Assembly (NCBI GenBank): GCA_947053655.1
Contig: CAMRTO010000003.1
Span: forward strand, 1-64,000
Direction: 5' to 3'
DNA: 64,000 nucleotides
Source of the DNA: an uncultured Clostridia bacterium
Lineage (GTDB): Bacteria; Bacillota; Clostridia; Christensenellales; Borkfalkiaceae
Shown: positions 1-9,901 of the stretch, one piece after another
Layout of the letters: every line of letters begins with the position of its first letter
Numbering within the stretch: position 1 is the stretch's first letter
The notes under the pieces: model-generated
What the model saw: the letters and a program-made list of their open reading frames with translations, nothing else
What the model was told of the DNA's origin: nothing
The model's database searches: none
Made by a program: the position numbers and the translations under genes

Positions 1-1436
1 CCCGCGGCTCTATCGACCAGATGAAACAGCTTTCGGGTATGCGCGGACTGATGGTCAACCCTCAGGGTAAAAAGATAGAAGTTCCCGTTAAATCCTGTTT
101 CAGACAGGGACTTTCCGTTTTGGAATACTTCATTTCCTCGCACGGCGGACGTAAAGGTCTTGCGGATACGGCGTTAAAGACGGCGGACTCGGGTTATCTT
201 ACCCGTAGACTTGTCGACGTTTCTCAGGACGTCATTGTAAGAGAAGACGACTGTATGGCAGGCAGCAAAAAGCCGCGCGGCATGGTCGTAAAGGATATTA
301 TCGGTCCCAACGGCGAAGTTATAGAAGGGCTTGAGGACAGAATACAGGGCAGATTCGTTGCGGAGGAGGTCAAAGACCCCAAAACAGGCGAAATTATTGT
401 CGAGCAGAACGGTTTTGTGAGCGACTCGCTCGCAAAGAGAATTATTGCCGCGGGCATAAAGGAAGTTTCCATCCGCTCGGTATTCAGTTGCAACTCCCGT
501 TACGGCGTATGCGCAAAGTGCTACGGTAAAAACATGGCTACAAATAAACCCGTTCAGCCCGGCGAGGCTGTCGGCGTTATTGCGGCTCAGTCCATCGGCG
601 AACCCGGTACACAGCTTACCATGCGTACCTTCCATACCGGCGGTATAGCGGCGACGGGCGACATTACGCAGGGTCTTCCCCGTGTAGAGGAGCTTTTCGA
701 AGCGCGTAAGCCCAAGGGCTGTGCAACGCTTTGCGAGGTGTCGGGCGTGGTTACAGTGGACGACAAGGACAATTTGAAGCACGTAATTATCCGCGACCCC
801 GTAACGAACGAGCAGAAAAAAGAATATACGCTTCCTTTCAATGCGGAACTGCACGTAAAGACGGGCGACGTCGTTCAGCCCGGTACGGTGCTTAACATCG
901 GCTCGGTTTATCCACAGGATATTTTAAGAATTTCCGGTCCCCGCGCCGTTCAGGACTATATCCTCGAACAGGTTCAGTCCGTTTACCGTTCGCAGGGCGT
1001 TGACATCAACGATAAGCACGTAGAAATTATCGTCCGTCAAATGCTCAGGAAGGTAAGGATAGAGAGCGCAGGCTCTACAGATTTGCTTCCCGGAGAGACG
1101 GTCGACATGTTCACCGTAGAGGATGAAAACCGCGTTGCGATAGAAAACGGCGGTACGCCCGCGCTTCAAAAGCGTGTGCTTTTGGGAATAACCAAAGCGG
1201 CGCTCTCTACGGACAGCTTCCTGTCGGCGGCTTCCTTCCAGGAGACCGCAAGGGTGCTTACGGACGCGGCTATCAAAAACAAAGTCGACCCGCTTATCGG
1301 TCTTAAAGAAAACGTCATTATCGGTAAGCTCATTCCCGCGGGCACGGGCGTTAAGGAATACAAAAACATGTCTCCCGTAATCAATCAGACCTACAACGGC
1401 GCTGTTCAACCTACGGACGAGGCGGAGTTAATTTAA
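1..1436 (+). CDS. rpoC: DNA-directed RNA polymerase beta' subunit, C-terminal part (5' truncated by window edge)
   Basis: Frame open from the window start; contains [24 protein letters not shown] and the downstream RpoC jaw/C-terminal region. Confidence 0.98.
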   Translation, partial: RGSIDQMKQLSGMRGLMVNPQGKKIEVPVKSCFRQGLSVLEYFISSHGGRKGLADTALKTADSGYLTRRLVDVSQDVIVREDDCMAGSKKPRGMVVKDIIGPNGEVIEGLEDRIQGRFVAEEVKDPKTGEIIVEQNGFVSDSLAKRIIAAGIKEVSIRSVFSCNSRYGVCAKCYGKNMATNKPVQPGEAVGVIAAQSIGEPGTQLTMRTFHTGGIAATGDITQGLPRVEELFEARKPKGCATLCEVSGVVTVDDKDNLKHVIIRDPVTNEQKKEYTLPFNAELHVKTGDVVQPGTVLNIGSVYPQDILRISGPRAVQDYILEQVQSVYRSQGVDINDKHVEIIVRQMLRKVRIESAGSTDLLPGETVDMFTVEDENRVAIENGGTPALQKRVLLGITKAALSTDSFLSAASFQETARVLTDAAIKNKVDPLIGLKENVIIGKLIPAGTGVKEYKNMSPVINQTYNGAVQPTDEAELI

Positions 1437-1442
1437 CAATTA

Positions 1443-1471
1443 AAAAAGCGGACTTTACGTCCGCTTTTTTT
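1443..1471 (+). terminator. Rho-independent terminator after rpoC
   Basis: aaaaagcggac-tttac-gtccgctttttt hairpin with T-run. Confidence 0.9.
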
Positions 1472-1499
1472 ATGCCGTTCGGCGGTATTGAATAAAAAT

Positions 1500-1536
1500 C
1501 CCCGCGACCGTAATTTTACGGTCGCGGGGATTTTCT
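1500..1536. terminator. Hairpin terminator between convergent genes
   Basis: ccccgcgaccgtaa-ttttacggtcgcgggg followed by tttt. Confidence 0.75.
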
Positions 1537-1576
1537 ATTAACCCGCACTGCATATTAATTTAAACGCAGTGAAGCC

Positions 1577-2479
1577 TTATTTTTCGGAAATACGGGACGC
1601 TTTGCTTTTCCCTTCGACGTAGGCGGTAAAGGCGTAGGCGGCGATAATTCCCGCAATAAACAATATCGCGCCGACGGCAATCTGCACCGAGTCAAGCGGC
1701 GACGCGGCAATTTCTGCCTTGAAGTTTCCGGGAAAGGTTATAAGTATCGCGGGGATAGAGCCTATTACGAAGCCGATAATCGCCCAGGTCGTACCGCGCG
1801 GAAATTTGCTTAAAAACAACTTCATAATTTTCGCTATGGTGAAAAAGCCGACTATTATGCCCGCGGCAAACAGCGCAAGCACCAAAAGCGAGTGCCCGAA
1901 GCTGTCCTTTAAGGCGGACACGGTGTTTAAAATAGCATTGTAATACCCGAATATCAATAAAAGCATGGAGCCGCTTACGCCCGGTATTACCAGCGCGCAG
2001 GAGCCCAGCATGCCGATAAGCACAAGTAAAAAGTAACCGTAAACAGGCATATCGGCGGATAAATCGGCGTCACCCAGCCCGGGTATAAAGCAAATTCCTA
2101 TTACTACCGCCAACGGAATAAGCACCGAAGCGATATTAAATTTTTTAAATCCCTTTTTAATTCCGTCTTTAAGCGTCTTGGGCAGAGAGCCCGTCATAAG
2201 TCCCGCAAACAGCAAAACCGTGGGCAGGGGAGCGTATTTGAGCGCATATTTTAACGGAAAGTAGGCGGCGCACACCGCAAGCGCGGCGCCCAGCAGTATA
2301 GGCAGTAAAAATAAGACGCTTTTTTTGAATTCCTTGCTCAGGGAATTTATCGCGTCGATAATTTTATCGTAAATATTCAAAAGAACGGCGACGGTGCCGC
2401 CGCTCACTCCCGGAATAATCATCGCAACGCCGATACCCGCGCCGCGCGCAATATTCAGGAAAAAGTTTTTAATTGCCAT
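1577..2479 (-). CDS. DUF368 family membrane protein (PopT-like polyprenyl-phosphate transporter)
   Basis: RGAGIGVAMIIPGVSGGTVAVLL...ALVIPGVSGSMLLLIFGYY repeated PGVSG motifs typical of DUF368. Confidence 0.9.
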   Translation of the reverse strand: MAIKNFFLNIARGAGIGVAMIIPGVSGGTVAVLLNIYDKIIDAINSLSKEFKKSVLFLLPILLGAALAVCAAYFPLKYALKYAPLPTVLLFAGLMTGSLPKTLKDGIKKGFKKFNIASVLIPLAVVIGICFIPGLGDADLSADMPVYGYFLLVLIGMLGSCALVIPGVSGSMLLLIFGYYNAILNTVSALKDSFGHSLLVLALFAAGIIVGFFTIAKIMKLFLSKFPRGTTWAIIGFVIGSIPAILITFPGNFKAEIAASPLDSVQIAVGAILFIAGIIAAYAFTAYVEGKSKASRISEK

Positions 2480-2487
2480 ACTTTATA

Positions 2488-3387
2488 TTATATATAACTT
2501 TGCACGTCTATACCCGCGTTTTCAAGCATTTCATCCGCCTCGCGGTAATATTTTTTATAAAGCCTGTAAATGCCCTTTGCGCAGTCGGGCACAAGGGGGA
2601 AGTAAACGCTTTCATCGGCGGCAAGCTCGTCCAGTCTGTAACTGCCGTTGACCTTCCAGAATTTGAATAACCCGACGTGAACGGCATCCTTTGGACAGCC
2701 GAACGAACATCCCATGCAAAGCACGCACTTTGTGCCGAATTTGTACTTGCCGTCCTTTATAACGATATTGTTTTCGGGACAGACCGCCGCACACTTTCCG
2801 CAGTTGACGCATTTTTTCGCGTCGATTTTGAACATGGGACCGTGCGCGTGCGTAAATTTCTGTTCAATCCAGCCAATGGGCGGAATAAAGAAATTTCTTA
2901 TGCGGCGCAGCTTTATCTTTTCGCGTTTGCAGGCGGAAAGGTTGTCCGCGCTCAGCTTTACAAGCGCTTTCGCGTAAATCCACATCTGCTTAGCCATAGC
3001 GTCGGAGTGGCGGTATATCATGTTATACGGCATGACAATGTGTTTTTCCATAGTCACGTCATAACCTTTTTTACGCAAAATTTTCAGTATTTTATAGCTT
3101 GACGAGTCGTTTAAATGCAATCCCTCGCCGGAGGTTTTGAATATGAACGCCCGCCTGTACGCAACGCTTTTAAGGTTTTTTACAAACTTAATAACGGGTT
3201 CAGGCGCAACAAAAGCGTGAATGGGATACCCTATGCCCACAAGGTCGTAGCCGTCGGGCGTGGGAGCGTTTCCGCTCTTTTCCGAAATGCGGTAAATATC
3301 TACGTCCGCGTTAAAAAATTTTTTATAAAGCGCGGCAACCTTCAAGGTGTTGCCCGTGCCGGAAAAAACGTAAAGTATTACTTTCAT
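2488..3387 (-). CDS. EFR1-type flavodoxin/4Fe-4S ferredoxin fusion protein
   Basis: N-terminal YVFSGTGNTLKVA flavodoxin P-loop; CVNCGKCAAVCP and CVLCMGCSFGCP clusters. Confidence 0.88.
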   Translation of the reverse strand: MKVILYVFSGTGNTLKVAALYKKFFNADVDIYRISEKSGNAPTPDGYDLVGIGYPIHAFVAPEPVIKFVKNLKSVAYRRAFIFKTSGEGLHLNDSSSYKILKILRKKGYDVTMEKHIVMPYNMIYRHSDAMAKQMWIYAKALVKLSADNLSACKREKIKLRRIRNFFIPPIGWIEQKFTHAHGPMFKIDAKKCVNCGKCAAVCPENNIVIKDGKYKFGTKCVLCMGCSFGCPKDAVHVGLFKFWKVNGSYRLDELAADESVYFPLVPDCAKGIYRLYKKYYREADEMLENAGIDVQSYI

Positions 3388-4958
3388 TTTTCAATAATAA
3401 AATCGTCCTCGTGCTCGTCAAGGGGATAAACGTCGTTTTCTTCTTCCTTGGTGTGGGTGTCGTAATATACCTGTGCGTAGAAAGGGATATCCTTTGCAAG
3501 CGAACCGTAACGCCAGGGTTTGGGCTCGCAGCAGTGCGGACACCAATAGCCGCCCTTCAATATTGTGTACGGAGAGGAGGAAAATTCGTGTCCGTCGCGG
3601 CACTGCCACCGTATTTTTGTATGAACGCCGCCCGCTTTGTAGCCGCTTTCAAGGCATTTGCCGCCTCTGAAAGCCGCGGCTTTGTCCAAATCGTCAAAAG
3701 TCAGGCTTTCAAGCGGTTTACTTTCGTCATAGCCGTGGTCCAAAAGATAGGGCTTTGCGTTTTCTTTGTTTTTAAGTGCTTCGTAGTCGATCCCGCTGCC
3801 GTCGGGAAGCTTTCCTTCGTTTAAAAGATTGTATTTCGTCCAGTCGCTGCCTATCGCTTCGAACTGTTCCCTGCTTCCGAAAAACGCCTTAACCCTGCCC
3901 TCGATGCCGTGGTTAAGCCAGTAGGCGGGGGCGTTCGTGTTTTTAAAAAGTCTTTTTATGGCAAGCTTTGAAATCAAGGGTGAGGGTACGTATTTACCCA
4001 GCTTGAATATGCGGTGTTTTTTGTGTACTCTCGTCCAGAAGCTGTCGAACGTTTCGTTCTGATAATGCAAAAAATTGTCCAGTTCTTCGCCGTCGTAATA
4101 CCACACGCCGTGGAAGTTTCTTGAAACGTTCCAGTTGGGCTTGAAGAATTTTTTTGCGCCCGTTCCGACAAGATATTTAAAACAGCCGTTCAGCGTTTCG
4201 AAGCCCGTTACTCTGCATTCCTTGCCGCCTGCTATGTTGTAAATTGCGTTCCAGAAGCCGTCCAGCGCGCCCTCGGCATCGTTTTTAACAAGGTTTTTGC
4301 ACAAAATACCGCTGTCTACGTCTGTAACCCACTCCAAAGGGCAGTTCCAGGCAGTGTGGAACATCAAACCGTCTTTCAGGTTGTTGGCAAACATATATTT
4401 GTGCAGAACAGCCGTCTGTCTTAAAGAAACGAATTTTTTAAGACCGCTTTCCAAAACGTAGCGTTCGGCTTTCAGCTTGTACAGCGAGTAGTAGTCGTAG
4501 TCGCTTGAAATTATCGGGTCGCCGACCCTTCCCCATACGTGCGGATACATTCGGTTACCGTAAAGGGCTACCGTAGCGATATGCACAAAGGCGATTTCGT
4601 TTCCGCCGGCAATTACGGCGTCAACAAGGTTTTTAGTACCTACAAAGTTGCTTAAATACGTCCCTTGCGGGTCATGGTCGGACTTGGGCGGAATTATGGA
4701 AGCGCAGTGGATAAGGTAGTCCGCCCCGTCCAGAAGCTTTTCGCAATCCTCGTAACGGGCGATATCGCCCGCGAACGCATATATGCGTTCGCGATATTTC
4801 TTCATTGTTTTTTTAACAAACGAGGGGATTTTCTTTTCCGCTTCGTAAATTATGCATCTGATATCAACGTCGGGCAATTCGGTCAGGCTTTTAAGCGCCT
4901 CGCCGCCCATTGCGCCGGTTACGCCCGTAAGGGCAACGGTAATTCTTGAATTTTTCAT
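3384..4958 (-). CDS. NAD-dependent epimerase/SDR-family protein with C-terminal zinc-ribbon domain
   Basis: N-term ALTGVTGAMGGEAL Rossmann motif, YYSLYKLKAERYV (YxxxK); C-term WQCRDGHEFSSSPYTILKGGYWCPHC zinc ligands. Confidence 0.8.
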   Translation of the reverse strand: MKNSRITVALTGVTGAMGGEALKSLTELPDVDIRCIIYEAEKKIPSFVKKTMKKYRERIYAFAGDIARYEDCEKLLDGADYLIHCASIIPPKSDHDPQGTYLSNFVGTKNLVDAVIAGGNEIAFVHIATVALYGNRMYPHVWGRVGDPIISSDYDYYSLYKLKAERYVLESGLKKFVSLRQTAVLHKYMFANNLKDGLMFHTAWNCPLEWVTDVDSGILCKNLVKNDAEGALDGFWNAIYNIAGGKECRVTGFETLNGCFKYLVGTGAKKFFKPNWNVSRNFHGVWYYDGEELDNFLHYQNETFDSFWTRVHKKHRIFKLGKYVPSPLISKLAIKRLFKNTNAPAYWLNHGIEGRVKAFFGSREQFEAIGSDWTKYNLLNEGKLPDGSGIDYEALKNKENAKPYLLDHGYDESKPLESLTFDDLDKAAAFRGGKCLESGYKAGGVHTKIRWQCRDGHEFSSSPYTILKGGYWCPHCCEPKPWRYGSLAKDIPFYAQVYYDTHTKEEENDVYPLDEHEDDFIIEK

Positions 4959-5074
4959 AAGTATAACAGAAGTTTATCACAAAGGGCGATTTATGTCAAA
5001 TATTTGAATAGCGCGGTTTTTACGTTTAAAAACCGTAATTCCTGTCAATATTATGCACGGAGGTACATTAAACT

Positions 5075-5263
5075 ATGTCAGAAATTACCGAAAAAGAATT
5101 AACTCTCGTATCCGACGCGCTCAAAACGGAGGGACTGTTATGCAAAAAGGCCAGGGCGTATTCAAAAACGCTTACCGACGTAGATCTCGCCGCGGTATTT
5201 ACCAAAATAGCCGACGAACACGAACAGCGCTATTGCGCGCTTTTAAGCTTATTGGGAGGTTGA
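5075..5263 (+). CDS. Small CotF/spore-coat-like helical protein
   Basis: 62 aa, aggt RBS region; helical, ferritin/coat-like KIADEHEQRY; paired with next ORF. Confidence 0.6.
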   Translation: MSEITEKELTLVSDALKTEGLLCKKARAYSKTLTDVDLAAVFTKIADEHEQRYCALLSLLGG

Positions 5264-5269
5264 TTTATA

Positions 5270-5563
5270 ATGAAGCTTACGAAAATGGATTGCACTCTTA
5301 ACGAAAAGGACACTTTGCAGGATATGCTTGATTCTGAAAAGCAACTTATGGAAATTTATACCACCGCGCTTTTCGAGGGAAGTACAAAGGCGGCGCGGAA
5401 AAATTTTTCCACAAATCTTCTGGGCGTTGCGGAAAACCAGTTCTGCCTGTTTACCCAGATGCAGTCGCGCGGGTATTACGAGCCTCAGCCCGCAAACAAG
5501 ACTATGATAGACGAAGCCAACAGCATGTTCAAAAAGCAAAAAAGCTGTTTGAAGGCAAATTAA
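5270..5563 (+). CDS. CotF-like spore coat protein
   Basis: KDTLQDMLDSEKQLMEIYTTALFE...VAENQFCLFTQMQSRGYY resembles the CotF family. Confidence 0.7.
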   Translation: MKLTKMDCTLNEKDTLQDMLDSEKQLMEIYTTALFEGSTKAARKNFSTNLLGVAENQFCLFTQMQSRGYYEPQPANKTMIDEANSMFKKQKSCLKAN

Positions 5564-5568
5564 AAAAC

Positions 5569-5592
5569 ACGGAGCGCAAACATGCGCTCCGT
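5569..5592 (+). terminator. Terminator-like hairpin
   Basis: acggagcgcaaacatgcgctccgt then ctgtttta. Confidence 0.65.
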
Positions 5593-5657
5593 CTGTTTTA
5601 TCCGCAACGGCAAATTCGAGAGAGATATATCCGCCGCGGTCAAAACCCTTTATGTAA

Positions 5658-5846
5658 TTACTTTTTCTTCCCGAAACGGCGCTTCGCTTTGCGGTAAAAG
5701 CCGCTTACGCGTCCGGCCGCGGCGGAAGCAAGTATTACCACTGCGAAAATAATTATCAAAAATATTTGTATAGTTAAGTACAGCGGATATTTCAGAAAAT
5801 CCGTTTTGCGCTGTCTTTTGTCTTTCCGTTTCACTGTTTTACGCAA
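5658..5846 (-). CDS. Small single-pass membrane protein flanked by basic stretches
   Basis: KRKDKRQRK...LYLTIQIFLIIIFAVVILASAAA...KAKRRFGKKK. Confidence 0.5.
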   Translation of the reverse strand: MRKTVKRKDKRQRKTDFLKYPLYLTIQIFLIIIFAVVILASAAAGRVSGFYRKAKRRFGKKK

Positions 5847-5981
5847 TTATAACCCATTTGAATTAATATGTCAATTTAATTAGGTTAATATATTAACTCA
5901 ATTACGTTATAAAATAAACGTAGAAACATTTACGGCTTTAACCCTGTATATAATACGGTTTGAAACCGCAAAAGAGGGAAT

Positions 5982-6284
5982 ATGTTAATTCTTGAAAAAA
6001 TAGACGCGCTCCGTCGGGAACGCGGCTGGTCTGTAAACAATTTGGCGATGGAGGCTATGCTTACGCAGTCCACGCTGAATAATTTGTATATGCGCAAGGC
6101 GGAGCCGAAAATTTCCACCCTGCGCGCTATTTGCGGCGCGTTCGGCATAACGCTGGCGGAATTTTTTGCCGAAGACGCGGAAGCCTTTAACGGCATAGAC
6201 GCGGAATTAAAACGCAGGGTGTGCGCCTTGAACGGCGAGCAAAAGAACGCGCTTTTAACGCTGTTGCGCGCTATAAAATCTTAA
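5982..6284 (+). CDS. XRE/Cro-family helix-turn-helix regulator
   Basis: RGWSVNNLAMEAMLTQSTLNNLYMRKAEPKISTLRAICGAFGITLAEFF. Confidence 0.88.
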   Translation: MLILEKIDALRRERGWSVNNLAMEAMLTQSTLNNLYMRKAEPKISTLRAICGAFGITLAEFFAEDAEAFNGIDAELKRRVCALNGEQKNALLTLLRAIKS

Positions 6285-6300
6285 CCGCAGTAATAACAAA

Positions 6301-6331
6301 ACCGCGGAGGACGAAAATTCGTCCTCCGCGG
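6301..6331. terminator. Bidirectional terminator
   Basis: accgcggaggacgaaaattcgtcctccgcggt perfect hairpin. Confidence 0.8.
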
Positions 6332-6338
6332 TAAAATT

Positions 6339-7556
6339 TTATTTTAAAGAAATAAGTTTTTCTATCAGGCTGTATCCGTCGCTGAGATAACTGCCGGTTG
6401 CGGCGGCTTCGTCCTCGGTATAACGTTTCGCGCCGTTTGAAAGACTTTTTTTGTTTGTGTACAAAAGATAGGGTATGGGGTCGGAAAGATGCGTCTTGAT
6501 GTCGCAGGGTGTAGAGTGATCGGGACAGACGAGAAGGGCAAAATCCTCGCCCGCATTTTCAAACCTTTTAAAAAGAGTTTTCAAGACCTTACCGTCTATC
6601 TGCTCTATAGAGTAAACCTTATGCGCGCAGTCGCCGTGGTGGCCGCATTCATCTGGCGCCTCTATATGGATATACACATAATCCAGCCCGCCGTTTATAA
6701 GCGCGTCTGCGGCGGCTTCGGCTTTGCCATTAAAGTTTGTATCGTAATTGCCCGTAATTCCGTCGACGTTTAAAAGGCGCATGCCCGCAAGCATACCTAT
6801 GCCCTTAACAAGGTCTACGGCGGTTATAATTCCGCCTTTAAGGCCGCGCAGCTTGAAAAAATCTTCAAGCGCGGGCTTCGTGCCTTCGCCCCAGAGCCAA
6901 ATGCTGTTCGCGGGGTTTTTCCCCTCTTTAATGCGTTTTAAGTTTACGGGGTGGTCGTTTAAAAGCGTAAAGCTGCGCTTCATTAAATCCGCGTAAAACT
7001 CTCCGTTTTCGCCCTTAGGCAAATGACCGTAAACGCTTTTGTCGGAAATATCGTGCGGGGGGGTAAGGTCGTGCCCCGTAACGCCGCCCGATATCACAAG
7101 ACAGTGACGGTAGGAAATACCCGCATGAAATTTCAGATTTTTTTCACCGAGCTTTTCCTGTAAAAAGTTTATTAAAATTTCGGCGTCCTCCGTGGGGATA
7201 TCGCCTGCGGAATAATCCAACATGGTCTTACTTTCGTAAGGTCCGTCCTGTGACAGGGTGACGAAGTTGCACCTTAAAGTTACGTCGTCGTCTTTAAGCT
7301 TTATGCCCATTGCGACGGCTTCCAGGGGCGACCTGCCCGTATAATATTTTTTCGGGTCGAATCCCAGTACCGACATGTTCGCCACGTCCGACCCCGGCTT
7401 AAAGCCTTCGGGCACGGTTTTGCAAAGACCTACCTCCGAAAGCGGCGCAATTTCGTCCAAAACGGGTGTGTGCGCGGCTTCGAGACAGGTCCTGCCGCCA
7501 AGCGCGCTGTTTTTTCTGTCAGCCATTCCGTCGCCCAAAACGACAATATATTTCAT
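6339..7556 (-). CDS. apgM: Cofactor-independent phosphoglycerate mutase, archaeal-type
   Basis: MKYIVVLGDGMADR..., YTGRSPLEAVAMGI, DECGHHGD, CPDHSTPC metal-ligand motifs. Confidence 0.93.
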   Translation of the reverse strand: MKYIVVLGDGMADRKNSALGGRTCLEAAHTPVLDEIAPLSEVGLCKTVPEGFKPGSDVANMSVLGFDPKKYYTGRSPLEAVAMGIKLKDDDVTLRCNFVTLSQDGPYESKTMLDYSAGDIPTEDAEILINFLQEKLGEKNLKFHAGISYRHCLVISGGVTGHDLTPPHDISDKSVYGHLPKGENGEFYADLMKRSFTLLNDHPVNLKRIKEGKNPANSIWLWGEGTKPALEDFFKLRGLKGGIITAVDLVKGIGMLAGMRLLNVDGITGNYDTNFNGKAEAAADALINGGLDYVYIHIEAPDECGHHGDCAHKVYSIEQIDGKVLKTLFKRFENAGEDFALLVCPDHSTPCDIKTHLSDPIPYLLYTNKKSLSNGAKRYTEDEAAATGSYLSDGYSLIEKLISLK

Positions 7557-7565
7557 AAATCTCCT

Positions 7566-8234
7566 TTAATTCAAATCCCAGTCTACCGGTTGTTTTCCGT
7601 GGGAAATCAGATACGCGTTCGCCTTTGAAAAGTGTCTGCATCCGAAAAATCCGTTGTATGCGGAAAGGGGCGAGGGGTGCGCGCATTGCAGTATACAATG
7701 CTTTGCGCCGTCTATAAGCGGAACCTTGCTACGCGCGTTTCCGCCCCAAAGTATAAACACGGTGTTTTCGGTGTTTTCGGAAATAAGCTTAATAACGCTG
7801 TCGGTAAACCATGCCCAGCCGCATTTGGAATGTGAGTTTGCCTGATGCTCGCGCACGGTCAGCGTAGTGTTCAAAAGCAGAACGCCTTCCTTTGCCCACT
7901 TCGTCAAATCACCGCAATCCGGCTCCTTAATGCCCAAATCGTCGGAAATTTCCTTGTAAATGTTTACAAGCGAGGGGGGGATTGTCACGCCCTTTTTTAC
8001 CGAAAAGCAAAGCCCGTGTGCCTGATTCGGCTCGTGATAGGGGTCCTGCCCCAAAATTACCGCTTTAATTCCGTTAAGCGGAGTGTAGCGGAAGCAGTTG
8101 TACAAATCGTACATATCGGGATAAATTACGCGTTCGGAATATTCCTTTTTTAAAAACTCGCGTATTTTCAGGTATTTTTCGTCTTTGAAAAGGGGATCGA
8201 GCAATTCGTCCCAGCCGCCGCCCAAAGGTTTCAT
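7566..8234 (-). CDS. ung: Uracil-DNA glycosylase (family 1)
   Basis: VILGQDPYHEPNQAHGLCFSV, GVLLLNTTLTV, HPSPLSAYNGFFGCRHFSKAN. Confidence 0.98.
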   Translation of the reverse strand: MKPLGGGWDELLDPLFKDEKYLKIREFLKKEYSERVIYPDMYDLYNCFRYTPLNGIKAVILGQDPYHEPNQAHGLCFSVKKGVTIPPSLVNIYKEISDDLGIKEPDCGDLTKWAKEGVLLLNTTLTVREHQANSHSKCGWAWFTDSVIKLISENTENTVFILWGGNARSKVPLIDGAKHCILQCAHPSPLSAYNGFFGCRHFSKANAYLISHGKQPVDWDLN

Positions 8235-8695
8235 AGGTTATTTAAAATCTCCAAATATTTTTTACATTCGTTCAATGCTTCGGGTAAATCGTGCTCTGAG
8301 TAGTTGCCGCATTCTTCGCGTTTGTTTCCCGGCACTTCAGTAAAGTCAAGCGCCGCTTTAAAGCCGTCCTTTAAAAGCCGCAAAACTTCGTTATAACTAA
8401 GATTTACGGTCAAGAGATAAAATCCCGTGCGGCAACCCATGGGACCGAAGTAAATTATGCAGTCCTTTTTATCGGAATTTCGCAGTACGGTTGCCATGAT
8501 ATGTTCTACGGTGTGCAACGCCTTAGGCGAAATAAAGTCGCCAGCGTTCGGTTTTTTAAAGCGCAAATCGAATGTGGTTACGCCGTGCGCCTCACCGCAT
8601 ACGTGTAACCCAACGCCGAGTGTATCGTGATTTTTAGAAAACGACGGTATTTTTTCCACAGACCGCCTCCGTAATTTTTTCAAGATTTTTTTCAA
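8231..8695 (-). CDS. luxS: S-ribosylhomocysteine lyase; a GTG at about 8659 (VEKIPSF) is an alternative start
   Basis: HTVEH metal site, GPMGCRTGFYL, NKREECGNYSEHDL. Confidence 0.96.
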   Translation of the reverse strand: MKKILKKLRRRSVEKIPSFSKNHDTLGVGLHVCGEAHGVTTFDLRFKKPNAGDFISPKALHTVEHIMATVLRNSDKKDCIIYFGPMGCRTGFYLLTVNLSYNEVLRLLKDGFKAALDFTEVPGNKREECGNYSEHDLPEALNECKKYLEILNNL

Positions 8696-9311
8696 GCGTG
8701 CCGAAGCAGAGCGTAAGATTATTCAGATACTGTTCGGTCGTGCTTCCGCTTCCCGCCAAATCGGAAATTATTTTAAAAGCGTAACACTTAACGCCCGCAT
8801 GCATGCACACCTGTGCAATTGCTCCGCCTTCCATGTCGCGCACGTCGGCGCCGAGGACGCGGGTAAGAGTTTCGTAATCTTCCCTGCTGTCGTTGAACCT
8901 GTCGCCTGTCGCAAGCTTTTTTTGTGAAAAGTCCGCCGCAACGGATAGAGGGAGGTAATTTGTTTTACACTCGTCCAAAGTGCCAAGCGGCGTGCCGTTC
9001 AGTTGCGTCAGGTCGAAGTCGTATTGAACTGCGGCGTCTATTCCGTAAATTTCCGCTATGCGGACGGAACCGTTCAGTCCGCCGGCTACGCCTATATTTA
9101 CAATTACGTCCGCGCCGAGTTTGTCTATGGCGTACTGCGTTCCTGCCGCCGCGTTTACTTTACCCACGCCGCAGACTATTACGGCAGATTCTTTTGAAAA
9201 AAGCTTTCCCGTAACAACGCGCCTGCCGCATTCCGTTTTGTCCGTAACCGCTTTCATACATTTTATGACGGGTTCGGCTTCCTTCGCCATTGCGATAATG
9301 TAACAAATCAT
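8634..9311 (-). CDS. mtnN: 5'-methylthioadenosine/S-adenosylhomocysteine nucleosidase
   Basis: GVGKVNAAAGTQYAID, DMEGGAIAQVC, ISDLAGSG. Confidence 0.95.
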   Translation of the reverse strand: MICYIIAMAKEAEPVIKCMKAVTDKTECGRRVVTGKLFSKESAVIVCGVGKVNAAAGTQYAIDKLGADVIVNIGVAGGLNGSVRIAEIYGIDAAVQYDFDLTQLNGTPLGTLDECKTNYLPLSVAADFSQKKLATGDRFNDSREDYETLTRVLGADVRDMEGGAIAQVCMHAGVKCYAFKIISDLAGSGSTTEQYLNNLTLCFGTLEKNLEKITEAVCGKNTVVF

Positions 9312-9360
9312 ACGTTTATTATATCAGATATCCGTTTATAAATCAAATAAATGACGGCAA

Positions 9361-9388
9361 AAAGCCGAAGCGCGCGGCTTCGGCTTTT
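9361..9388. terminator. Hairpin terminator
   Basis: aaagccgaagcgcgcggcttcggctttt. Confidence 0.7.
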
Positions 9389-9893
9389 AAACGAAGTATT
9401 TAATTTCGGCGGTTTCGGTTTTTGCTTGGGTGCATACGCAGTATACCAAATCGGGCGTTTCGCCGCTTAAAAAGCCGCATTTTACCGCGCTTTTGCCGTC
9501 GTAAAGAGTACCCTTTACGTAGGAAAGGTCTTTCAGCTTCTCCGCAAGGGTCAAACCGAGCATTTTTATATAGGCTTCGCGCACTACCCAGTGTTTTAAA
9601 AAATCTTCGCAGGTAAAAATTTCCTTTATCTCCTCGTCGGGAAAACGGGAGAGGACGGAGGTAAACTTTTTCTCCCTTTTAATCTCCGAATCTATCCCGA
9701 CGGGATTGTCGCAGACCGCAATAAGCGCAGTGCTTCCGCTGTGCGAAAGAGAAAAAAAGAGGGGGTTTCCCTCTAAATACGGTTTGCCGTTTTCGTTGTG
9801 CATAATCCGTATATCGCCCAAGTTATGGCGCGACAGGACGGCGCGGAGTTTTCCGTATAAATTTTCGTTTTCGGTACGGTAAATTTCAAGCAT
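9387..9893 (-). CDS. 4'-phosphopantetheinyl transferase superfamily protein (start taken as MLEIYRT; ORF extends to 9968)
   Basis: FFSLSHSG..., VGIDSEI, KHWVVREAYIKMLG. Confidence 0.88.
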   Translation of the reverse strand: MLEIYRTENENLYGKLRAVLSRHNLGDIRIMHNENGKPYLEGNPLFFSLSHSGSTALIAVCDNPVGIDSEIKREKKFTSVLSRFPDEEIKEIFTCEDFLKHWVVREAYIKMLGLTLAEKLKDLSYVKGTLYDGKSAVKCGFLSGETPDLVYCVCTQAKTETAEIKYFV

Positions 9894-9901
9894 GCCCGCC
9901 C

